Shown: positions 1 through 7,080, numbered from the stretch's first letter. The stretch is 15,480 nt of DNA from SAR202 cluster bacterium (GCA_009392095.1 VFHF01000215.1:1-15480), one strand, 5' to 3'. Translations and numbers: made by a program. Notes: generated by a model not told the origin, from the letters alone.

Positions 1-938
1 ATGGATCTTCCGCCGTGGGCAACGCTGTTGCTGATCTCGATGCCTTCATTCATTGGTCCGGGGTGCATCACCATGGCCGACGGTGCGGCCAGGCCCAGGC
101 GGGTGTCGGTGACCTGCCAGCGGCGTATGTACTCCCGCATACTGGGTAAGAAACCCCCGTGCTGCCTCTCTTTTTGCAGGCGCAACGCCATGACCACATC
201 CGCCCCCTCGATGGCCTTGTCCAGATCGGTTTCAACCTCCACCAGAGAGGCGAAGGGCGACCGGACCATGCTCTTGCTTGAGCGCATCAAATCAGGCGGC
301 ATCAGGGTGGGCGGTCCAGACAGGACGACTTTGGCCCCCATTTTGGCGAACCCCCAGATGTCCGATCGGGCCACACGGCTATGGAGCACATCACCAACGA
401 TGACCACTTTCAGGCCTTCAAGACTTTCAAACTTGGCCTGCACGGTGTAGAGGTCCAGCAGGGCCTGGGTGGGGTGGGCGTGAAGGCCGTCCCCAGCGTT
501 GATGATACTGACCTTATCCAAATGCTGCGCGAGTAGATGGGCCGCACCTGAATGGGGATGGCGTAATACTATTGTGTCCACACCCATGGCCTGTATGGTC
601 AGCCCCGTGTTTAGCAGCGACTCCCCCTTCTCGGCGCTGCTGCCCGAAGCCGACATGTTGATCACATCGGCGCTCAGCACCTTGCCGGCTTCTTCGAACG
701 AGATCCTGGTGCGGGTACTGGCCTCGTAGAAGAGGGTCACTATCACCTTACCGCGCAACGCCGGGACTTTCTTGATATCCCGCCCCAGCACCTCTTTCAT
801 GCCGCGGGCGGAATTCAAGACCTCGGAGATCTCCTCTCGGGAGAAATCGTCCAAGTCCAAGACGTGCAATCGTGGCACGGACTCTTGGCCTAGGCCGCCG
901 CCGGTCTCCGGAGTATCTATCTTTCTAGAGAGGCTCAT
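1..938 (-). CDS. pyrB: Aspartate carbamoyltransferase catalytic chain (3' end cut by window)
   Basis: Catalyses carbamoyl phosphate + L-aspartate to N-carbamoyl-aspartate, the committed step of cytosolic pyrimidine synthesis. The frame reads from ATG at 938 down to base 1 without a stop (312 codons); the usual C-terminal helix, about 25 residues, lies outside the window. Seen directly: the carbamoyl-phosphate loop STRTR (residues 74-78) after FYEA, the SAEKGES loop with Lys104, RHPHSGA near 126, HPTQ at 155-158, DVLHSRVARS at 183-192, LRLQKER near 252 and HPGP at 292-295. HPGP is followed by M-N-E-G-I, where many homologues have N-R-G. The N-terminus is about 20 residues longer than typical PyrB, so a later start is possible, but no better-placed ATG with a ribosome site was seen. 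It starts 9 bases after the pyrR stop, so it is cotranscribed with pyrR and should share its attenuator. Family assignment is near certain. Confidence 0.95.
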   Translation of the reverse strand, partial: MSLSRKIDTPETGGGLGQESVPRLHVLDLDDFSREEISEVLNSARGMKEVLGRDIKKVPALRGKVIVTLFYEASTRTRISFEEAGKVLSADVINMSASGSSAEKGESLLNTGLTIQAMGVDTIVLRHPHSGAAHLLAQHLDKVSIINAGDGLHAHPTQALLDLYTVQAKFESLEGLKVVIVGDVLHSRVARSDIWGFAKMGAKVVLSGPPTLMPPDLMRSSKSMVRSPFASLVEVETDLDKAIEGADVVMALRLQKERQHGGFLPSMREYIRRWQVTDTRLGLAAPSAMVMHPGPMNEGIEISNSVAHGGRS

Positions 939-947
939 AAATTCGAC

Positions 948-1508
948 CTATTCTTCGTCTGAATGGACTGGGTCGTCTAGGATAAGAGCAACTTCGTCCG
1001 TGCCATCGGTCTCCATCAGGCGTACTTTAACCCGCTCTTCGAATGCCGTGGGCAGGTTCTGGCCAACGTAATCGGCCCGAATGGGCAACTCCCGGTGGCC
1101 CCGGTCCAGCAATATGGCCAACTGGATCTGCTCTGGGCGGCCAAAGTCCACTAGGGCGTCCATGGCGGCCCGAATCGTCCGTCCCGTGTATAGAACGTCA
1201 TCAACCAGCACCACGCGCTTGCCCTGGATACCCATGGGTATGTCCGTTGGCTGAACCCTAGGCTGGGACTGGCCGCGCGCCCGCAGGTCGTCCCGGTAGA
1301 GGCTGACATCAAGAGTGGCCACCGGTACGTCAATGCCTTCGAATTCGGCCAGATTGGCGGCGATGCGGCGGGCCAGATGCACTCCCCGGGTGTGGATACC
1401 AACGATCACCAGGTCTCCGGCGCCCCGGTTGCGTTCCAGTATTTCGTGGGCCACCCTGGTCAGGGCCCGGCGCACGTCTTCCCGGTTCATTATTTGTCGT
1501 TCTACCAT
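948..1508 (-). CDS. pyrR: Bifunctional pyr operon attenuation regulator / uracil phosphoribosyltransferase PyrR
   Basis: RNA-binding regulator of pyrimidine operons that, with bound UMP/UTP, holds the leader RNA in the terminating form; many PyrR proteins also convert uracil + PRPP to UMP. The 186-residue product has the usual length. Seen: VGIHTRGVHLARRI (36-49), DVSLYRDDL (67-75), and the PRPP-binding loop VVLVDDVLYTGRT (99-111), which together are diagnostic for PyrR rather than Upp. The ATG at 1508 follows an AGG-containing weak ribosome site (CCAGGTAATTCA); an internal ATG at 1490 is an alternative start. First gene of the operon, 9 bases before pyrB. The leader upstream carries a PyrR-binding hairpin and a terminator, so the protein very likely controls its own operon. 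Confidence 0.95.
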   Translation of the reverse strand: MVERQIMNREDVRRALTRVAHEILERNRGAGDLVIVGIHTRGVHLARRIAANLAEFEGIDVPVATLDVSLYRDDLRARGQSQPRVQPTDIPMGIQGKRVVLVDDVLYTGRTIRAAMDALVDFGRPEQIQLAILLDRGHRELPIRADYVGQNLPTAFEERVKVRLMETDGTDEVALILDDPVHSDEE

Positions 1509-1560
1509 TGAATTACCTGGTCGATTACCTGGCCAATCTCCGCTTTATTCTCCGGGCAAT

Positions 1561-1590
1561 AAAAAAACCCTTACCACTGACTGGCAAGGG
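1561..1590 (-). terminator. Intrinsic terminator in the pyr leader (attenuator)
   Basis: On the minus strand CCCTTGCCA (1590-1582) and TGGTAAGGG (1576-1568) pair over 9 bp with one G-U wobble, closing a 5-base loop GTCAG. Seven T residues follow directly (1567-1561). It lies 52 bases before the pyrR ATG and no gene ends just upstream, so it acts inside the leader rather than at an operon end. Its 5' arm can pair instead with the segment 1660-1652, giving a classical attenuator. Confidence 0.9.
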
Positions 1591-1680
1591 CACGAGCGGC
1601 TCACACAACTAGTGCATGAATGCATTCTGCGGAGATTCGGGGCGCTCTACTTTGCCAGCCTCTCTGGACCGTCTTAAAAG
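1579..1680 (-). promoter_or_regulatory. PyrR-binding leader RNA: anti-antiterminator and antiterminator
   Basis: The leader RNA contains GGUC-CAGAGA-GGCU at 1670-1657. This matches the known PyrR binding-loop consensus (ARUCCNGNGAGGYU): a 4-bp stem holding a CAGAGA hexaloop. A lower stem CUUU (1680-1677) with AAAG (1653-1650) is separated from it by an asymmetric internal loop. In the alternative fold GGCUGGCAA (1660-1652) pairs with UUGCCAGUC (1587-1579) over 9 bp with one wobble, and GAGCG (1647-1643) pairs with CGCUC (1598-1594). That long antiterminator uses up both the 3' half of the PyrR hairpin and the 5' arm of the terminator. The expected logic from the Bacillus model is that PyrR-UMP stabilises the hairpin, blocks the antiterminator and lets the terminator form. 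The pairings were worked out by hand. Confidence 0.88.
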
Positions 1681-1710
1681 TGTGGCCGGGTCTCCATCAG
1701 ACCGGCCGCA
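1681..1710 (-). other. GC-rich hairpin upstream of the PyrR element
   Basis: Minus strand TGCGGCCGG-TCT and AGA-C-CCGGCCACA form a stem of about 11 pairs with one C-A mismatch and one bulged C around a GATGG loop. CTTTTAAGA follows. It could be a weak terminator of the VWA gene (stop at 1817), since only four T residues follow, or a stable 5' end of the pyr leader if the candidate promoter at 1720-1747 is real. The sequence alone does not decide. Confidence 0.5.
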
Positions 1711-1719
1711 CGACCCTGG

Positions 1720-1747
1720 GTAATATTCGATTGTCCATTTATCTTAA
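1720..1747 (-). promoter_or_regulatory. Candidate promoter of the pyrR-pyrB operon
   Basis: Minus strand TTAAGA (1747-1742), 16-base spacer, TATTAC (1725-1720), each 4 of 6 to the sigma-70 consensus. It lies in the 308-bp gene-free stretch 1509-1816, upstream of the leader hairpins, where the operon promoter is expected. Transcription would start near 1713. The match is modest and other placements are possible. Confidence 0.3.
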
Positions 1748-1816
1748 CAGAGCCGAGGCCATCGCAGAAGAGGCTGACGGCCCGGTTTAAGGATCCGATG
1801 TTATCGGGACGCTGGT

Positions 1817-3847
1817 CTAGGCCGAAACGCGCTTCCGGCGATTTGTTACATAGTCAACCAACAGGTATTCGCCCAGGTTGGCGGCACTGCTGTAGAATGC
1901 CCGGCCGCTATTGATGCGGGTCATCCGTTCCACAAAGTTCACCAACTGGTAGTTGTTCTCCAGCATGAAGGTGTTGATCAGGATGTCTTCTTGGGTGCAC
2001 CGCCGCACCTCTTTCAAGGTCTCCAACTCCGTGCGGTGGCTGGGCGGATAGGCGAAGAACGACCGATCGCCTTCCAGGTGCGCGGTGGGCTCGCCGTCGG
2101 TCACCACCAAGATCTGTCGGGTGCCGCCTTTTTCCTTGGAGAGTAGTTTCCGCGACAGCATCAACGCGTGATGCAGGTTGGTCCCCGACACCCAAGCGTT
2201 CCAGGTACACTTGGCCAGGTCTTCTTCTTTGATCTCACGGGCGTAGTCCGAGAACCCAACGATATGGAGGCTGTCCCTGGGATACTGGCTGCGCATCAAT
2301 GCCATCAGCGCCAAGGTGACCTTCTTGGCCGCCTGCCAGTTGTTGAACAGGCCCATGGACCGGCTTTGATCCAACAAGAGGACCGTGGCGGACCGGGTCA
2401 TATGCTCGTTGCGGAAGACCTCAAAGTCTTCCGGGCTGAGCTTGACCGGAACCTGGGGGCCGCCTCTGAGGACTGCATTTTTAACGGTGGCCTGCAAATC
2501 GACTTGGAACGGGTCGCCAAATTCGTAGGGTTTGGTCTCGCCCAGTAGATCGCCATTGGCGCCGCGGGCATCCATCTGGTGGTTGCCCATGCGGTCTTTC
2601 TTAAGGTGGGTGAAGACTTCTTTCAGCGCCTTCTGGCCAATGCGCCGGATGCCCCGGGCGGTGAGGTCCATCTTGTCGTCGCCGGTGACATATCCCGATT
2701 CTTGGAGTAGCTTCCGCAGGCGGTCCAGCTCATCGTAGATACGTCGGGCCTCCTCTCCCAGAAGCTCAGCCAGTTTGTCGGGGTCGATGTCACCCATGTT
2801 TCCAGTGCGCATGGCGTCCTGGAGAGACTGTTCCAGTTGGTCCAGTTCTTGAAGACCGCGCATCATCTCCATGGCCTGCTCCATGGTCAGGCTGTCGTCC
2901 CCCAAGAAGGGGTACTGACGGCGCAAATCGTCCATGGGCATCAATTGTTCCATGAGCGAGGCGAACTGGGCCATCTCCCGTTGGGTCTCGGGATCCAATG
3001 CCTGGGCCAGGGCGTCTTCCATCTCTTTGCGGGCTTCGGGAGACATGCTGTCCAGCATCGACTGCATCTGGGCTAGTTGCTGCTGCATCTGTTCCATGAG
3101 CTCGTCGAAACTCTGGGGCGGGTTATCTCCAAACATCTGGCCGAACTGCTGCATGAAGCCGTCGAAGTCGGGCTCCTGGCCGGCGAGTTTGTCCTTGATC
3201 ATCTGGTTAAGGGCCCTCATCATTTCGCGGGTGGCGGCCATGTCATCTTCAGACATGCCCTTGACCTGGTCCATCATCTGCTGGCCCATGTTCTGGGCCA
3301 TCTGGCTCTTCAACGCGTCCAGCAAATCCTGGAACTTCTGCTGGGCCTCAGGGTCTATAAAGTCATATTCCAACAACTCCTTTATCTGACCGGCAGGGCT
3401 TTCCGGAAGGGCGTCCAGCTTTTCCCGGTTGTTCTCAGAACGTTTCTTCAGCAGGTCTAGCAGGCTTTCTTGCTGTTCCTTATCTTCGCTCGCGTTACTT
3501 TTGACCCGTTCCGAGGCCTCATCCAAGCGGCGTTTGATGCCTTCGCGCTCGGTGTTTACGATGTCTTCTAGGCGTTCTTTGAGGTCGTCTACCACCGAGT
3601 CCATGTTGTGCTGCTGCATCTGCTGGCGGCGCTGGTTCTTCAATTGCTCCATCAGCTCCCGCAGGCCGGGCATCTGCTGCCCGTCGCGGTCTTGAAGGCC
3701 TTGGCGCATCATGTCCCGTAGGGCCTGCATGACATCACCGTGCTCCAAGATGTCGTCGGAAAGAAGATCCATCAATTGGTCGGCATCAAATTCGAAAATC
3801 CGCTGCGTGCCGTCCCATTGGGAGTACTTGTATGTGCGGTAGAGCAT
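1817..3847 (-). CDS. VWA-domain protein with Met/Gln-rich coiled-coil-like centre
   Basis: A soluble protein of 676 residues with no signal peptide or membrane segment. It opens with YSQWDGTQ and an acidic helical region, as in bacterial VWA proteins often paired with MoxR/magnesium-chelatase-type AAA+ ATPases. Residues about 60-390 are long amphipathic, Met/Gln/Glu/Asp-rich helical sequence. The VWA domain fills about 487-674 and has a complete MIDAS metal site: D493-x-S495-x-S497, T556 in SGTNLHHAL and D584 in VTDGEPTA. A divalent cation and protein partner are therefore expected; the role is unknown, and a substrate adaptor for an AAA+ unfoldase is an inference from family. I start it at ATG 3847 because AAGGAAGG lies 4 bases upstream. 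The reading frame stays open to 4030, but that extension has no such site and reaches the opposite-strand promoter. No ATPase partner is adjacent. It is probably monocistronic. Confidence 0.82.
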   Translation of the reverse strand: MLYRTYKYSQWDGTQRIFEFDADQLMDLLSDDILEHGDVMQALRDMMRQGLQDRDGQQMPGLRELMEQLKNQRRQQMQQHNMDSVVDDLKERLEDIVNTEREGIKRRLDEASERVKSNASEDKEQQESLLDLLKKRSENNREKLDALPESPAGQIKELLEYDFIDPEAQQKFQDLLDALKSQMAQNMGQQMMDQVKGMSEDDMAATREMMRALNQMIKDKLAGQEPDFDGFMQQFGQMFGDNPPQSFDELMEQMQQQLAQMQSMLDSMSPEARKEMEDALAQALDPETQREMAQFASLMEQLMPMDDLRRQYPFLGDDSLTMEQAMEMMRGLQELDQLEQSLQDAMRTGNMGDIDPDKLAELLGEEARRIYDELDRLRKLLQESGYVTGDDKMDLTARGIRRIGQKALKEVFTHLKKDRMGNHQMDARGANGDLLGETKPYEFGDPFQVDLQATVKNAVLRGGPQVPVKLSPEDFEVFRNEHMTRSATVLLLDQSRSMGLFNNWQAAKKVTLALMALMRSQYPRDSLHIVGFSDYAREIKEEDLAKCTWNAWVSGTNLHHALMLSRKLLSKEKGGTRQILVVTDGEPTAHLEGDRSFFAYPPSHRTELETLKEVRRCTQEDILINTFMLENNYQLVNFVERMTRINSGRAFYSSAANLGEYLLVDYVTNRRKRVSA

Positions 3848-3934
3848 CGCGCCTTCCTTGCCGTAGGACACAATGGTGGAGCCATTCAAGTCGAATCCGA
3901 CCGGCCGGCCAAATCGCGCCTTGATAGTAGGCTC

Positions 3935-3964
3935 ATGATACCTGGGGGTTTCGAGCAATAGCAA
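3935..3964 (-). promoter_or_regulatory. Candidate promoter for the VWA gene
   Basis: Minus strand TTGCTA (3964-3959), 18-base spacer, TATCAT (3940-3935; 5 of 6 to TATAAT). Transcription would begin near 3928, leaving an 80-base leader before ATG 3847. If right, this excludes the longer start at 4030. Confidence 0.35.
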
Positions 3965-4024
3965 GGTTGAAAGGCTAGGATTAAGCTGACGCTCCGCGCT
4001 TCGCCTCCCCTGCTTAACCGGGCA

Positions 4025-4074
4025 GTTCACATGCTATAATCGCGCATCCCGCGCTGGAACCTGACCATGTGAAC
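4025..4074. repeat. 9-bp inverted repeat around the -10/start region (possible operator)
   Basis: GTTCACATG (4025-4033) and CATGTGAAC (4066-4074) are exact inverted copies. Their centres are 41 bases apart, close to four helical turns. The left copy overlaps the TG of the extended -10 and the right copy lies just after the expected transcription start. Such a layout fits two half sites for a repressor, but no regulator gene is near, and a chance origin linked to the tandem duplication at 4057-4084 is possible. Confidence 0.35.
4032..4040 (+). promoter_or_regulatory. Extended -10 promoter of the CoA-transferase gene pair
   Basis: TGcTATAAT at 4032-4040 is a perfect extended -10 element. A weak -35-like TTAACC lies at 4014-4019 with a short 15-base spacer, as is common when an extended -10 is present. 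Start of transcription is expected near 4047, giving a leader of about 50 bases before ATG 4097. Confidence 0.65.
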
Positions 4075-4084
4075 CTGACCATGT
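4057..4084. repeat. Perfect 14-bp tandem duplication in the leader
   Basis: GAACCTGACCATGT occurs twice back to back (4057-4070 and 4071-4084), directly before the ribosome site of the first CoA-transferase gene. In each copy the ATG is followed at once by a stop (ATG-TGA at 4067, ATG-TAA at 4081). Confidence 0.9.
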
Positions 4085-4096
4085 AAGGAAGACTCT

Positions 4097-5335
4097 ATGC
4101 TCAGTCCATACACGGTGCTGGACCTAACAGGCGGCCACGGCGACCTAGCTAGCATGCTGTTAGGGGACATGGGGGCCACGGTCATAAAAGTGGAACCGCC
4201 CGGTGGCGCAGCCGCCCGCAACGAACCGCCCTTCATCGAAGATGCACCAGAGTCCGAAGGCAGCCTGCCCTTCTTCGCCTTCAACCGTAATAAACAAGGC
4301 ATCACCCTGGACTTAGAATTGGAAGCGGGCCGAAACGTGTTGAGGTGCCTGGTTGAAAAGGCGGACTTTCTGTTTGAATCAGGACAGCCCGCCTCCCTGG
4401 ATAGCCTGGGGCTGGGCTTCGATGAACTAAAGGAAATAAATCCCAGATTGGTCCACGTGGCGATCTCGGCCTACGGTTGGGATGGGCCCCACGCCGATTA
4501 CCTGGCCAACGACCTAACCATTGCCGCTATGGGCGGCCCCATGAGCCTGCAAGGAGTGCCAGACCGGGCACCGGTCCGGTTATCTGTACCCCAAGTCTGG
4601 CTGCACGCCGGGGCGGAGGCTGCTACGGCAGCCATGACGGCCCATGCGCTGATGGTGCGGACGGGGGAGGCCCAGTTCGTCGATGTCTCTGCTCAGGCAT
4701 GCATGATAGCAACCATGCTGCAAGGTATCTCCGCCAACGCTATCCAGGGGCGTGACTACAACCGCGGCGGGTCTCTGCTCCAATTGGGGCAGGCCACATT
4801 CCCCGTGGTATTTGACTGCACCGACGGTTATGTAGTTCTTATCCCCAGCGGTCCCACACTGGCCGTGATGGTGCCTTGGTTCGTGGAGGACGGTCTGGTG
4901 CCAGAAAGTTGGATCGACGGGGAAGAATGGCCCAGTTATCATATGCGCTTGCTGCAAGGGCAGGAAATCAATTACAGCTTGGAAGAGGTATTGGGCGCCA
5001 TCACGAACTACGTCGCCAAATACACCAAGAACGAACTGTTGGAACGGGGTCTACGCGATGGAGTTACCTTGGCCCCGGTGAACGATGTAGGCGATCTGGC
5101 TAAATTCCAACACCTGGAAGAACGTGGCTATTGGCTGCCGGCGCCCCTCCCCAACAGCGAGGCGACTCGGATGCCTGGATTGGTAGCCCGGATGTCTAAA
5201 ACCCCGATGTCCGTAAGAAGATGGGCCCCGGCACGTGGCGAACACAACCAGCAGGTCCTGCAATCCATGCTGGGGCTGGACGACGCTGAGATTACCCAAG
5301 CCACCGGCGGAAGTCTTGGCCGCAGGAGCGAATGA
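4097..5335 (+). CDS. Family III CoA-transferase subunit lacking the catalytic Asp
   Basis: CaiB/BaiF (family III) fold protein of 412 residues, the normal length. N-terminal CoA-transferase features are present: VLDLTGGHGDLASMLLGDMGATVIKVE starts the protein, then FAFNRNKQGITLDL (61-74), SLGLGFDELKEINPRLVHVAIS (103-124) and QFVDVSAQ (193-200). In active enzymes such as formyl-CoA transferase an Asp (FRC Asp169) takes up the CoA acyl group. Here the corresponding stretch reads PVRLSVPQVWLHAGAEAAT (159-177) and has no Asp between 156 and 196, so this chain probably cannot form the usual enzyme anhydride. The ATG at 4097 follows AAGGAAG with 6-base spacing. Its stop overlaps the start of the next CoA-transferase gene, so the two are translated together and likely form a heteromer in which this is the non-catalytic or binding subunit. 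Substrate unknown. Confidence 0.88.
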   Translation: MLSPYTVLDLTGGHGDLASMLLGDMGATVIKVEPPGGAAARNEPPFIEDAPESEGSLPFFAFNRNKQGITLDLELEAGRNVLRCLVEKADFLFESGQPASLDSLGLGFDELKEINPRLVHVAISAYGWDGPHADYLANDLTIAAMGGPMSLQGVPDRAPVRLSVPQVWLHAGAEAATAAMTAHALMVRTGEAQFVDVSAQACMIATMLQGISANAIQGRDYNRGGSLLQLGQATFPVVFDCTDGYVVLIPSGPTLAVMVPWFVEDGLVPESWIDGEEWPSYHMRLLQGQEINYSLEEVLGAITNYVAKYTKNELLERGLRDGVTLAPVNDVGDLAKFQHLEERGYWLPAPLPNSEATRMPGLVARMSKTPMSVRRWAPARGEHNQQVLQSMLGLDDAEITQATGGSLGRRSE

Positions 5336-6552
5336 TGGCAGATCAATTGCCTTTCGAGGGACTGAACATTGTCGATATCTCGTGGGTGGTCGTCGGGCCC
5401 ACTACAGTCAAGTACTTGGCGGACCACGGCGCTACAGTAGTTCGGGTAGAAACGGCCGCGCCGTTGGATATCCTGCGCACCGTCGGACCATTCAAAGATG
5501 GCACTCCGGGACCAGACCGCACCCAATTCTTTGGGGAATTCAATACCTCCAAGCTGGGCTTGTCGGTGAACATGAAAGTCCCGTCGGGATTGGAAATAGC
5601 CAAAAGGCTCATTGCTTGGGCCGACGTCTACGTTGAGAGTTTCGCTCCGGGAACGGTGGATAGTCTGGGCATCGGCTACGAGACCGCCCGACAACTGAAC
5701 CCCTCGATCATCATGGCCAGCACCTGCCTAATGGGCCAGACCGGTCCCGCCGCGCCCTTCTCCGGATACGGCTTCCATGCGGGTTCCCTCGCCGGCTTTT
5801 ATGAGATTACAGGTTGGCCCGGCCAGGCGCCGGACGGACCGTGGACGGCCTACACGGACGCCGTATCCCCCCGGATCCTGTCGGCAACCATCATGGCCGC
5901 TCTCGACCATCGCCGCCGCACCGGCCAGGGCCAGTACATCGACGCCTCCCAGTTGGAGATGTCCCTCAATTATCTGTCGCCGCAGATCATGGACTATGAG
6001 ACCAACGGGAAGACCGTCACCCGCAACGGGAACCGGTCTCAATATTTCGCGCCCCAAGGCGCCTACCCCTGCGCCGGAGACGACCAGTGGTGCACCATCT
6101 CCGTGGAGACTGAGGACCAGTGGGAAGCCCTGAAGGTGGCGATGGGAAGCCCGGCCTGGACCAACGACGAGCGGTTAGGCTCTATGGAATCTCGGCTTGA
6201 GAACCATGACGAGATAGACGAGCGCATCGGCGGATGGACCAAAGACCAAATCGCCCAAGAGTTGATGCAATCTCTGATCTCCCAGGGTGTGCCGGCCGGA
6301 GTGGTGAACCGGAGCAGCGATCTGGAGAAGGACCCCCAGTTGGCCCACCGGAATTATTTCCGGCCATTGGAACATCAGGAGATGGGCACGGTGCCCTACG
6401 CGGGGCACCAGTTCCGGATCAAAGGATACGACAATGGGCCCCGATTCGCGGCCCCGGTCTTGGGCCAGCACAATGAATATGTACTCCGCGAGATCCTGGG
6501 GATGACGGACGATGAAGTGACCGAGGCAATCATCGCCGAAGCCTTACAGTAA
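5335..6552 (+). CDS. Family III CoA-transferase catalytic subunit
   Basis: CaiB/BaiF family protein of 405 residues that should move CoA between carboxylic acids in the cytosol. Seen: LNIVDISWVVVGPTTVKYLADHGATVVRVE near the start, NTSKLGLSVN, SLGIGYETARQLNPSIIMAS, then GPWTAYTDAVSPR with Asp175 at the position of the catalytic Asp, followed by LDHRRRTGQGQYIDASQ. Two adjacent ATG codons exist, 5332 and 5335. I prefer 5335 because AGGAG ends 6 bases before it; at 5332 the spacing would be only 3. Either way the start overlaps the TGA of the upstream gene (ATGATG), a sign of tight coupling. Paired family III subunits are known for succinyl-CoA:malate transferase (SmtAB, Chloroflexus) and benzylsuccinate CoA-transferase (BbsEF); the substrate here cannot be told. 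The gene ends 9 bases from the converging nicotinamidase gene with no evident terminator. Confidence 0.92.
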   Translation: MADQLPFEGLNIVDISWVVVGPTTVKYLADHGATVVRVETAAPLDILRTVGPFKDGTPGPDRTQFFGEFNTSKLGLSVNMKVPSGLEIAKRLIAWADVYVESFAPGTVDSLGIGYETARQLNPSIIMASTCLMGQTGPAAPFSGYGFHAGSLAGFYEITGWPGQAPDGPWTAYTDAVSPRILSATIMAALDHRRRTGQGQYIDASQLEMSLNYLSPQIMDYETNGKTVTRNGNRSQYFAPQGAYPCAGDDQWCTISVETEDQWEALKVAMGSPAWTNDERLGSMESRLENHDEIDERIGGWTKDQIAQELMQSLISQGVPAGVVNRSSDLEKDPQLAHRNYFRPLEHQEMGTVPYAGHQFRIKGYDNGPRFAAPVLGQHNEYVLREILGMTDDEVTEAIIAEALQ

Positions 6553-6561
6553 ACTTCTGGC

Positions 6562-7080
6562 CTAGACCACCGTTGCACCCAGGATGTCTTTCAAGTGAGA
6601 CAGGGCCCACTCATGGGCCTCCTGCTTGAAGCTGGCCACACAGTCGGCAGGCACCTCAACTGCGTAGTCGCGGTTGCGGGCATCGGACGCCGTGTGCAGC
6701 ACACATATGTCGGTGCAAACACCGCAAATGATCACTTTGTCGGGCCTACCGGCCGCCAGTGTGGCTTCCAAACGTGTATTGAAGAAACCGCTGTACCGGT
6801 TCTTGGGTATCACGTTGTCCTCATTCACGAACTCCGCCAGTTCGGGAATGACGTTGGGCTCCTCAGTACCCTTGACGCAGTGGACCGGGAACACGTTGAA
6901 TTCCAGGTCGTCGGGGTCGTGGTGGTCCGAGATGAAGAGAATCTCCGACCCTGCTGCCTGTTCCCGGACCAGCAGGTCGTTGACCCTGGGAATGATCTCC
7001 CGAGACTCGTCGCCACAATAGAGATTATGGCCCGGTTCCAAAAATCCCTTAACCATGTCAATCACCAGCACTACGTTCAT
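6562..7080 (-). CDS. pncA: Nicotinamidase-type cysteine hydrolase (PncA/YueJ-like)
   Basis: Isochorismatase-superfamily hydrolase of 172 residues, probably converting nicotinamide to nicotinate for NAD salvage. The catalytic triad is visible: Asp8 in VLVIDMVKGF, Lys93 in IPKNRYSGF and Cys126 in GVCTDICVLHTASDA. A nicotinamidase metal site is also present: Asp52 and His54 in SDHHDPDD and His67 in FPVHCVKGT. The C-terminus (VASFKQEAHEWALSHL) closely resembles what I remember of Bacillus YueJ, which favours nicotinamidase over generic isochorismatase-like hydrolases. The ATG at 7080 follows AGGAC with 5-base spacing. Its gene lies 98 bases behind the lyase gene on the same strand, so it may be cotranscribed with it. 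The exact amide substrate remains an inference. Confidence 0.8.
   Translation of the reverse strand: MNVVLVIDMVKGFLEPGHNLYCGDESREIIPRVNDLLVREQAAGSEILFISDHHDPDDLEFNVFPVHCVKGTEEPNVIPELAEFVNEDNVIPKNRYSGFFNTRLEATLAAGRPDKVIICGVCTDICVLHTASDARNRDYAVEVPADCVASFKQEAHEWALSHLKDILGATVV

Noticed and set aside
1..450. Plus-strand open frame of 149 codons at the left edge
   Set aside because: Antisense to pyrB, whose active-site motifs are all on the minus strand.
2934..3389. Plus-strand open frames opposite the VWA gene (2837-3076, 2934-3389, 3077-3460)
   Set aside because: They mirror the repetitive Met/Gln codons of the VWA gene; Ser/Trp/Ile- or His/Leu-rich translations with no domain features.
3848..4030. 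N-terminal extension of the VWA protein to a start at 4030
   Set aside because: A strong ribosome site sits before ATG 3847, and the extension overlaps the opposite-strand promoter and has no family resemblance.
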